Shown: positions 55,593 to 64,000 of the stretch, in pieces
Layout: every line of letters starts with the position of its first letter
Position numbering within the stretch: position 1 is the stretch's first letter
NCBI GenBank assembly: GCA_023614405.1
Contig: CM042685.1
Location: 185,600,257 to 185,664,256 of the forward strand
Source: Avena insularis
Lineage: Eukaryota > Streptophyta > Magnoliopsida > Poales > Poaceae
Reading direction: 5' to 3'
DNA length: 64,000 nt
The notes under the pieces: generated by a model
Database searches by the model: none
What the model was told of the DNA's origin: nothing
Seen by the model: only the letters and a program-made list of their open reading frames with translations
Program-made: the position numbers and the translations under genes

Positions 55593-57114
55593 ACTCCCCC
55601 CAAGCTTAGCTTATTGCTTGTCCTCAAGCAATTCAGTTGAAAACTAAGTGCGATAAAAGAACTTTCACGAACACATTTTATTTATATGATGTATATATTC
55701 TCAACACAGGAGTAGATGCTTAAACCATTCATAATAAGAATTATGCAACTAAGTCTACTCAATATCAATTGCAAGCTATGAAGAGAAACCAACTCAATAA
55801 TAATAAGTAGCATGAAACATAAACATAAGCAATATTGCAATGCTCATAGTAAGGTATGATAGAGTGGTATCTCGCTTGCCTTTGTTTGTAGAGAACAATA
55901 TAAATGCCTAGGCACCTATGAAGTTCAAGTGAAGACTAGAAGTAAAGATACCAGAGATACAAGCATCAAAGTCATGACATAATTAACCAAGTTTTGGAAC
56001 AAACACAAGAATGACAACTATGCTCTCAAGAAGGTGCTCATAGAATAAGTGGTGACTCAACAAGGGAGTGAAAGAGTTTTGAAAAGTTTGAAAGGCTTCC
56101 TAATGCTGAAAGGAAGGTACTCATTAGCTTTGAGCTCTCATTGCCCCTATCATAGGCATCTTCATATGGTTAAGGTGAAAGTGAGGTCCAGTATGAGTTA
56201 TATGCTTGACAGACCATAAACTGGAAATCCCAAGTCCCTTGAGTACGAGGGCCGCTCCGCATGCTACTCAACTTTGGTTACCTGCAAGTTCTTGTCATTG
56301 TTCATACATGCATATCATAGAGAACCGCCAACGGGGTACCCCTTGCACATGATACAGGAGCTATCCCGTAATCAAAATGACAAGGCAAGCAGACAATGAG
56401 CATATCAGCGATCTTTTTATTTACTATGTGCATAGATTTTTATTGAGGATGCTTCATAGAATGATCATTATGGTGATCCTGCAAGTTTCCACCATGATTA
56501 GGCATGGCTTAGGCTAGCGGCCCAGGCGTTTCTCTAACACAATGTATAAACTCCATGAACTCACAAGCTCCCCTTTTATTTCACATTGTCGACATCCGGA
56601 AACAAAAGAGCAAAGTATCAATTGGATAGGATATCCAAAAAGTGTTGAAAGCGTTCCCCGTGACAACACGGTTCTGTTGACTTCCAGCATATAATTTGCA
56701 AGCATATAACTTTCATGGACAAGTCACAATGGTTCAGGATTATTAAGTGCAAGGAATAAAGTGTGCCATCAAGTTCGTGAGAGCTTTACTAACTAACTTT
56801 ATCAAAATAGACAAACATTTTATTTGGAAGAAAACAAGGCATATAGAATATGCACTGAAATAGCAAACGATGCTAATAGGTAGGTATGGTGGACACAGTT
56901 CACAATATTGGTTTTGGGGAGTTTGGAAGCATAGGTAGAGCTCATACTCAGTGCAAGTGAAGGCCAGCAGTAGAGACGGAGCGACAAACGAGAGAGCAAT
57001 AATTTTCATAATCATGCTTGCAACAAAACATGACTAATCATGGCATGAAAGTGATACAAGAACTCTGAGGCAAAATAAATCATCAAGGATTACTGACTAT
57101 TGATTAGTCATATG
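55593..57114 (-). other. Internal region of the second Gypsy element with conserved block
   Basis: It begins with the polypurine tract (minus AAGCTTGGGGGGAGT at 55,593-55,607). The segment 56,140-56,800 is closely similar to 15,735-16,480 in the first Gypsy element, including GCTTAGGCTAGCGGCCCAGG and ACCGCCAACGGGGTACCCCT. No protein domain was recognised. Confidence 0.75.
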
Positions 57115-60100
57115 TGTGACACCCCCGGGATCAGGGCTAAACAAATCCCAGACCTCCGTCTAACATAAACTTAACCTTGAGCTCGAGGATATCCTATGAA
57201 GAATCGATAACACAGCAGTGACCCTATGACACGAAATTTATTACAGCAAGCTCATAACTGAGAAGAGAACCAAATTAGTACAAGCAGAGGTCACTAACCA
57301 CAAGCATAAAACAACGGAAGGAAAATTATGCTATTAAGTATAGCAAACTTAACAAATGGCCTAAGAGGCCTGAAGCATAACGATGACGTCCCAGCCCATA
57401 GATTCCAGGCTGCCGGCCAGGAACCCCAAGCTACTCGTCGATGTCGATGTAGTACGGAACTCATCTTCAGGTGAACATTTACTCTGCCAAAAGTATCAAC
57501 AAAGCAAGGGTGAGTACCGGGTGTACTCCGCAAGACTTGTGGCTGGTGTAATTGTTTTGCATAAAGCCATCTTTTGTTTATAAAATAAGAGAGAGAAGAA
57601 GCTCGTCTAATCAGAGTATTTTAAAAGGGGATAAGAGAGCGACATCTCCGAAATATTGATCATCATCTTTTGATGTCTACCGAATCATCATCATCTGGAC
57701 TAGGATCACCCCCTCGTACCCATGAGGAAGCATACTTAAGCACACGTTGATCTACCAAGTTTTACGATTAGGTTAAAGTTCTCTATGATCTTAGAATCTG
57801 CTCACCAAGCGTTCATAACCTTGAACACGGCTTTTCGAAAAGATTTAACCCTGCAGGGGTGTACAACTTTACCCACACGTACCAACCGACTCTTAATGCT
57901 AGTACATTAGCCCTCTTCCTTGGAAGGCCTGATGAGGGTCGTTGGACACGACCTTTACCTTTCTTTTGCCGAGACCATGAGTCACGCAATAAGTATGGTT
58001 CCGCCGTAACGGGTCAAATCCTGAAGCTGGTACTTAAAGATGTGAGGCGAGGTTGGTTTACCAGGGGCGCCATCAACCCCAAGCAACCCGGTCCATGCTT
58101 CCCTACATGTATGAATGCACCTCCTTCACCTCCTCTTTCGAAAACATTTTCAATGTGTATGTCGAATGGAACGCCCGAACTATGTGACTCATGGAATCTA
58201 CTAGGCAAGTTAGTTGCTCGTGAGGTTTTCCAGGCCCCGTGTGGTTGTACGCTCATCTCGGTTCCAAAGGCAAGAACTCAGGTCCTAGTGGTGGCGAGCA
58301 TGGGACTAGAAAAACCACATCCCACTGTGGCCTCCCATACAAGTCTTAGCATGTTTAACTCATATCACCTCTGATATCATCTCATTAGGTCCTCCTGTCA
58401 TACCAGATTCTCTGCGTCTGATACATCATCTGGATGGACCAGACTCAACAGCTATGCATGGCTAAGCAGGACACAGATAATAGCTCTAGAAGTGCACACA
58501 AGCCAAACCTAGTTATGCTAGGAGCAGTGGATCAGGTAATATAAGGTCAAATGGAATATGCAATAGATAGGATACTTTATCTATCAATAAAAGACCATAG
58601 TAGAATCGTATGCATCATGGCAGAATTGAAACGCTTTCGAAACCGTAGGATTATATCATGGTGGGGCTATGCTTGCCTTTGCCAGTTGATAACCGATAAG
58701 CAGATCTTCGGGGCCTTGTGCTTGACTTGGTCATAGCTGATCAAGTATTGTTCGTCGATCTTCGATCTTCAACGGTGTTGACATCTAGCTTCGATCTCGA
58801 TCTCGTATTCTACCGGGAAGAACCAAACACCGGAAAGAGAGGGAAAACAATCAACACATGGCATCGATGCAATGCTCAAACAAGAATGATGATATGACAA
58901 GTTTAATTGTATTGAATTGAAACCCTAAATCATGCTCGACAACTTAATCGGGGTTCCGAGGGGTGAAAACCCTAACTCGGGGAAAACTCCGGAACATATG
59001 AGAGGGGTTAATTTTGTTCTCTAACTAAACTTGACATTTATGTTGTTGAACTATGCATGATTATAGCTCTTTTAGATAGTTCTCATTTTCTAAACATTTT
59101 GATATATTACTTATATTTTTCTGACTTATAGATTAAAAGTTATTGAATTTACAATATTTAATAAAATTCTGGAATTATAAATCATTTTAAAAGGTTTATT
59201 GCGTCATCACTGAGGCAGGCTGACGTCACCAGAGGGGTAAGGCTTTCTCACTGGGGCTCTACCTAGCTCGAGTCACTGACTGTTGGGACCTGAGTCGGGC
59301 CACGCCACGCCACGCTGACCACGGCACGCCAAGCGCCACACCTTGAAGACGGGCGGGACGGCGCTAGAGGGCACGCGGGCAAGCGGGGTTGGGTGTGTTC
59401 GAAGCAGCGCAGCGAGGCAAGCAATAAACTGGCGGCTCCGCTCAAAGAAGGTCACTGAGCTTGCCCGACGAAGCTCTGGCGGCCAAGACAGGTGCTCGTG
59501 GCGGAGACGGTAGAGATAAGGAGGGAGGGATTGGAGGGGTCTGCGAGGATGGTGAGCTCACCCTGATGCTCAAGGACGTGACGAGGAGGCGCGGGGAGGT
59601 CCTAAACGGCGTAAATGGCGACGGCGGCCGGCGTCGGTGACGGAGAAGACGTTCTCGATTCCAGCAATTCGGGGCATCCCAGCAAGCACGCTTAAGAGGG
59701 GAGGGGAAGGAAGACCAGGCGGAGCTTGTGGCATGCTTGGCCGAGCTCGGGGGTGGCCAAAACAGCGACAAGCCGGAGCTAGGGTTCGGCCACCTCACAG
59801 AGAAGAGGAAAATAGGCGATGGAGGAAGCAGAAGTGGATGAGGGCGAGAGAGGCGACGTCAGGGTTCTTATCCTCCACCGGGGGCGGCGATGCGCATCTC
59901 AGCGGCTGGCTGCGATCGACGGTGGCGGCGCAGACACGCAGCTGCTCGCAGTCGTTGATGAAGACGACGAACAGAGGGCTGAACCGGTACGGACCGGTAG
60001 CGGGCCGAGGTGGGCTGCAGGAAAGAGAGAGAGAGGGAAGAGAGATTGCTGGGCTGCGCGGCCTGGTTGCTCTGGATACACATTTTTTTTAACAAAATCT

Positions 60101-60407
60101 TTTTTCTTTTTCCTATTTTGTTTTCTCTATGTATTTGCATTTTCAAATTTGCTTTGAATCCATTTCAAAAATACCAGAAACTTTGTAAATATATATAAAA
60201 TATCTCAGAGGCCCTTTTAGTCCATTTGGGCTTCACTATTTTGGTAACTTTTCAAAATTTCAAAAACCATTTGAATGCTTTTCAGATAGAGAGGAAAGGA
60301 TTGGGGTTTAGGGTTTTGCCTTAATTCTTTTCATGCATTTTAAGAGATGATGATCATGATGCACAATCAAACTCTAATTATGGATTTACAAAAACTGGGG
60401 TGTTACA
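57115..60407 (-). repeat. 3' LTR of the third Gypsy element
   Basis: Termini are TGTGACACCCC...GGGGTGTTACA. A 171-codon plus-strand frame at 57,859-58,374 and several GC-rich frames at 59,260-60,090 lie inside; none has a recognisable domain, and I regard them as chance frames in LTR DNA. Confidence 0.88.
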
Positions 60408-60423
60408 GCTCTATCCCCCTTAC
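60408..60423 (-). promoter_or_regulatory. Polypurine tract of the third Gypsy element
   Basis: The minus strand reads TAAGGGGGATAGAGC directly before the LTR end TGTAACACCCC. Confidence 0.75.
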
Positions 60424-61639
60424 AAGAATCTCGACCCGAGATTCCAAAGGTAGGAAAAGAGACAGAGAGAGAAGGAAACAAGGTCACTCTAAAGATAATA
60501 GGAAAACACACTAAACAACACTCAGGGTATCTCATGGGCAGCTCATGGATGGAGTGTTTAGGAACAACTCTGAGATGACGACATGAAAGACAACAAGGTA
60601 ACGGAGGAAACAAGAGGAGATGGTTTCAAGTTGTTAGATAGATGGTCTTCATAAGGTTTGAGACCATGGAACTTACATGATATTTTGAAACTTTTAGAAA
60701 AGAAAGCTTCCAACAGAAAGGTCACAACACAGACTTCGATAGAGAACCTCTACTATACGACTTGAGTAGATATTTTAGGTTGCAAAGATATGGATCAACA
60801 AAACCAAGATGTTGAACTACTTTTGACATAGAAGGGTCACTATTTCATCCAACAGAAGGTCAAGACAGAAAGGTATTTTGGTGGAGAGGACTCGTATGAG
60901 TCATAAGGAACATGTAACAAGAGAAACTTCTAATTACCAAAATCACATTCACTCTTGAATCATGGCGAAGGAAACTCTTTATTCATCCAGGTTTATCAAA
61001 ATCTTTGCCAAAGATCGTGATATCACTTTACACCACTAGACGAATTGGTAAGAAGATTCCTGATGACACGAGAAGAAAGAAACTTCTTTCTTAGACTTCA
61101 ATTACTTGGCACAACAAGACGCTTGCCAACATAAAGGGTCTGGAGGATTGACCGAGAGACATTTAGCAACACTACTTTAAATGTTCTCCTTGATGTTCGA
61201 GAAACCAGACGTCAAGTGAATGTCGGACTTCGGATACAAAGGAAACCATAAGCACAAATCCTATAATAAATCATATAAGAAGCCTTATTAAGAGTGGTTG
61301 TTACTGCCGAATCAAGGAATATGATGAAAGGTCTTTCCGGCTAAGTGTGTCAACCATTACATCAACCTTGCCAGATTTACAAAGAGACCTATGTCAAAAC
61401 CTTGAGGAACACCAACCATCATTGCTGCTTGAGATTCAGCTTTGGGTAGGTGGAATGATACTTCAGACTCCGCATGTCCGAATAGAAAGTTTGCAACATT
61501 TACCACAAAGGTGAAGTTACTAGATTCTCAAGACACGGACTATGGTGTCAATTTCTAGAATACGAGCTAGACTGCTAGACCCATGTATTTACAACTTGTA
61601 GAGAGACAAGTGCACACACATAAGGTGCTAACAACAAAA
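60424..61639 (-). other. Internal region downstream of RT relic, no domain recognised
   Basis: RNase H and integrase would be expected here. I could not identify either; the text is AT-rich with many stops, and the length is too short for both domains. Confidence 0.4.
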
Positions 61640-62070
61640 CACACATGTGTCCTTAAGTAACAGAGTTAACACTACTCGAATCCATGGCGACATCTTTTAA
61701 CAATTGCACGTGAACCAAAGAAGGTTACTTCTAACATCCAGAACACATACTTCGAGATGACTCAAAGACGGTTCTCAAAAGTTTCCAACATTAATGCCAA
61801 ATGTTCCATATGAATCAAATCTAGCATGGAGAAGATAAGAATGTCATTGATGGGCTCAACAACAAGCTTATCGAGACACTTCAAGAAGATGAACTCATAT
61901 GTTGTATGAAAAAGACAAAAAATATTGACCAGATCAAAGGACATGAATATGTACTCAGGTGAAACATCACAAGGAGAAACATCATCAAGATAATCCTTGG
62001 AACTGAGTTTGGTTTGACGATAACCCAAATCAAATCAAAGATAGGGGAAGATATCAAATCCTCAAAGGAG
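61640..62070 (-). pseudogene. Ty3/Gypsy reverse transcriptase relic
   Basis: The minus frame gives GYRQTKLSSKDY, EYIFMSFDLVNIF, YEFIFLKCLDKLVVEPINDI, LIFSMLDLIHMEHLALMLE, and after a frame change KYVFWMLEVTFFG and VAMDSSSVNSVT. These align in order with the Gypsy RT core (GYHQ, EY.VMSFGLTNAPA, LDKFVVVFIDDIL, EEHL..VL, FW..EVTFLGH, I.VDP.KV..V). The catalytic FIDD motif reads PIND, so one of the paired Asp residues is Asn. With the frameshifts and stops nearby the enzyme is dead. It identifies the element as Ty3/Gypsy. Confidence 0.8.
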
Positions 62071-63827
62071 GTACTATCTTTCTTCAACACTAACAAAACT
62101 AGACATCCCTTTAAGGTGGAACTGAGTCGGATAAACTTTTGTCTTACAACTCTCCAAGTTATTGTTTCAGCTCAACCAACTAGTTCAGGGGTATCCAGTA
62201 TGGATCCTTGGAGAGAGCAGTTCAGAGAACTTGCTTGCTCAAGAACTTGACAACACGGTCATGTGGCAACATGGCGATACTTCTAGTAAGACATCTAAAA
62301 TATCACAAACCACCGATATGTCACTTAGTTCGAGAGGAAACTTGCTTGGTAAGGCAAGCAGACATAGTCTTAGAGCTTCGGCATGATCCTAGCTCTTGAC
62401 TGAAGAGAGTGCACCAGAATAGCAGATTTGGTAGCATAGTCAAACTTCGCTTGGTGATAAGGTTAACTAATAACACTAAGAATGACTCAAACGTCCTTAG
62501 AGTTCAAAGCAATAATAATTGCTAAGAACCTCCGATAGCCACATTATTACGCACACGCATCACTCACGAGCGCGAAAGCTTGAGGAAGGGTGGGTAATAT
62601 GTGTGAAAGCATCACTTCATTAAGGGGTCATGAAACTTAACACGACCTCTTAGTATATATAAGAGTGTGATACTTTAAGGTAGAACAGATGGAAGACAAT
62701 TAATGCCTCTTGATCTGCGGACTACAACACTTTGACCTGGTCCTAGATATGACGAGGTACTAGAGTTTGTTTCTCCTAGACATTCCGAAATGGTTTGTCT
62801 TATTGGACCACAAGAGTATCTTACCTCAGAAGACATCGATGCACATTTACTACTTGGCTACCAACTGGTAGACAAAGGTCGGGGAAGAACAAGGGAAAAA
62901 GATCATGCTCAGGATGGAATCCCAAGATGTGGATGCATAAGTCAACAACCTTCCGAAAACCAATGCAAAGAAAGGGTAAGGTGTGGTAGAGTCACGAGTA
63001 TAGATACGAGACTCTCGAGGAGTACTCTTGTCGTGATCTATTTGGTTCCATTAAAGAACATCTGCCATAGCATGTGATAGGGGAAGTCCTTAGCTGTCAC
63101 AATTTAATCGCGACAATAACCACAAGCTTGAAGGCTAGAATAGTAATACCAGCCATCCTGAGGTAATGTGTGAACATTAACAACAAGGGTCAAAGCGATG
63201 GATCTTGGGTTAAGGATCAGCTTCATGTACAAGATTCACAACACCAAAATCCAGCACAATCAGGGATCTTCGGTTCAAGTCCAAGGGTTAAAACCCAAAG
63301 AAAGGAGTAACTACTACTTGAGTGACATAGTGTACACTTCAAGGTATTAACCACAAGGTAGCTTCCAAAACAAGAACGACTTCTGACGTACCCAAACAAA
63401 CAAAAAGGAGGCACACGAGGCGAAAGGAAACCTCGAAGCCTAGAACAGAACACTGTGGAACAAACAATATAATATTGTGGGTCCAGAAAGTAGAGAGGTC
63501 ATGATGGAAAGAAATCTCTCAGATGAACAAGAGCAAAGAGAAACAAGGAATTCACAACACACACAACTATAGAGAACTTAACACTAGGTCAATTGGCTTA
63601 GAAACGACATGCCAAGGAGACACCTAAGTTTTGAAAGACCAGAAGAGATATCAAAACTTTTCCAAAGTCAACACCAGATAAGATAACCCAGAGTTAGTGC
63701 AAAACTGGATAAGGAGTAAAAGAAGCATACTAGAGTTTTCGCAAATACTTTTAAGCTTTTTAAAATAGTTTTCATAAACACTAGACTCAACATCGACCAA
63801 TAGAAAGATTTTCCTACGGTCGGTACT
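62071..63827 (-). other. Internal region upstream of RT relic (former gag/protease side)
   Basis: Expected to hold gag and protease. Only short frames exist and none is recognisable. Confidence 0.4.
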
Positions 63828-63839
63828 GCTCTGATACCA
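63828..63839 (-). promoter_or_regulatory. Primer-binding site, initiator-Met tRNA type
   Basis: The minus strand reads TGGTATCAGAGC six bases inside the 5' LTR end, complementary to the 3' end of plant initiator methionine tRNA. Confidence 0.85.
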
Positions 63840-63844
63840 AAACC

Positions 63845-64000
63845 TGTGACACCCCCAGGATCAGGGCTAAACAAATCCCAGACCTCCGTCTAACATAATC
63901 TTAACCTTGAGCTCGAGGATATCCAGTGAAGAACCGATAACACATCAGTGACCCTATGACACAAAATTTATTACAACAAGCTCATAACTGAGCAGAGAAC
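63845..64000 (-). repeat. 5' LTR of the third Gypsy element, cut off by the window
   Basis: The first 156 bases match 57,115-57,270 with 9 substitutions. Confidence 0.88.

Larger units (their letters stand above)
48212..57114 (-). mobile_element. Second Gypsy element: 3' LTR (split) and part of the internal region
   Basis: In minus orientation the LTR starts TGATACGTCCAAAACG at 55,592 and ends at 48,212 (ATGACCCACAAGTATAGGGG on the plus strand, terminal TG changed to TA). Its length without the CACTA insertion is about 1,414 bp (48,212-48,731 plus 54,699-55,592). A polypurine tract adjoins at 55,593-55,607. The internal region continues to 57,114, where a third element begins. No gag or pol lies in the visible part; the remainder and the 5' LTR would lie beyond 64,000. 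Confidence 0.85.
57115..64000 (-). mobile_element. Third Gypsy element with 3.3-kb LTRs, truncated by the window edge
   Basis: Direct repeats begin TGTGACACCCCC at 57,115 and again at 63,845. The first ends GGGGTGTTACA at 60,407, so the LTR is 3,293 bp and the internal region only 3,437 bp. On the minus strand the 5' LTR (right) is followed by a primer-binding site TGGTATCAGAGC (initiator-Met tRNA type) and the 3' LTR (left) is preceded by a polypurine tract. Over the 156 bases visible in both LTRs I count 9 differences. The left flanking 5-mer is ATATG; the right one is outside the window. The element sits in the internal region of the second Gypsy element. Long LTRs around a short, decayed core resemble large retrotransposon derivatives. 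Confidence 0.88.

Noticed and set aside
57859..58374. 171-codon open frame on the plus strand
   Set aside because: It lies wholly inside the 3.3-kb LTR, antisense to the element, with no recognisable domain. It is a chance frame.
59260..60092. GC-rich frames of 60-151 codons as a gene
   Set aside because: They overlap on both strands inside the LTR of the third Gypsy element and show no domain. GC-rich LTR DNA explains them.

Overview
The window is plant nuclear DNA, most likely from a Triticeae grass (wheat, Aegilops or barley group). The evidence is its content rather than a marker gene: a BARE/Angela-type Copia LTR, large Ty3/Gypsy elements whose LTRs open with TGATACGTC, long LTRs opening with TGTAACACCCC/TGTGACACCCC, a CACTA transposon, a Stowaway MITE, and a sparse set of small, mostly broken, intron-containing genes. 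Nothing prokaryotic was seen. The species assignment is inference.

Layout. 1-4.1 kb: AT-rich DNA with one GC-rich exon-like patch. 4.13-4.64 kb: a 74-bp minisatellite. 4.6-13.6 kb: LTR-derived DNA holding two solo LTRs with imperfect 5-bp target duplications (6458-10282 and 10516-12029). 13,617-21,612: a Gypsy element on the minus strand with two LTRs and an exact ATCGT target duplication, carrying only gag and protease remnants. 21.6-23.4 kb: a Harbinger-like relic with a foldback sequence and an ORF1 remnant, then an LTR fragment. 24.2-37 kb: a gene island with two tail-to-tail DUF295/F-box pseudogenes, a DEDD exonuclease pseudogene, a small uncharacterised ORF, a B3-domain exon and one apparently intact two-exon zf-XS gene. 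Between these genes lie local tandem duplications and a hAT-type element with a clean 8-bp target duplication. 37.9-42.16 kb: a satellite-like array with a unit of about 660 bp. 42.66-42.89 kb: a SINA/SIAH-like fragment. 44.0-47.05 kb: a Copia LTR interrupted by another repeat. 48.2-64 kb: a nested block in which a second Gypsy element (minus strand) was hit by a 5,964-bp CACTA element in its LTR and by a third Gypsy element with 3.3-kb LTRs in its internal region. The third element runs off the window.

Most notable points. (1) The CACTA element carries a captured, intron-bordered first exon of a vacuolar H+-pyrophosphatase gene, broken by two stops and a frameshift, plus exon-like pieces of another gene I could not identify. 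(2) Both CACTA ends hold copies of one 8-bp motif arranged as perfect palindromes. (3) The ~660-bp array is not a family I can name. (4) Two Gypsy elements with diverged LTRs share a well conserved non-coding block near the 3' end. (5) The hAT insertion can be read against a paralogous empty site in the same window. No complete transposase, reverse transcriptase or integrase is present, so every mobile element here appears to be non-autonomous or dead. The only gene I would call probably functional is the zf-XS gene at 35,979-36,864. Element family names are from memory and were not checked against a database.
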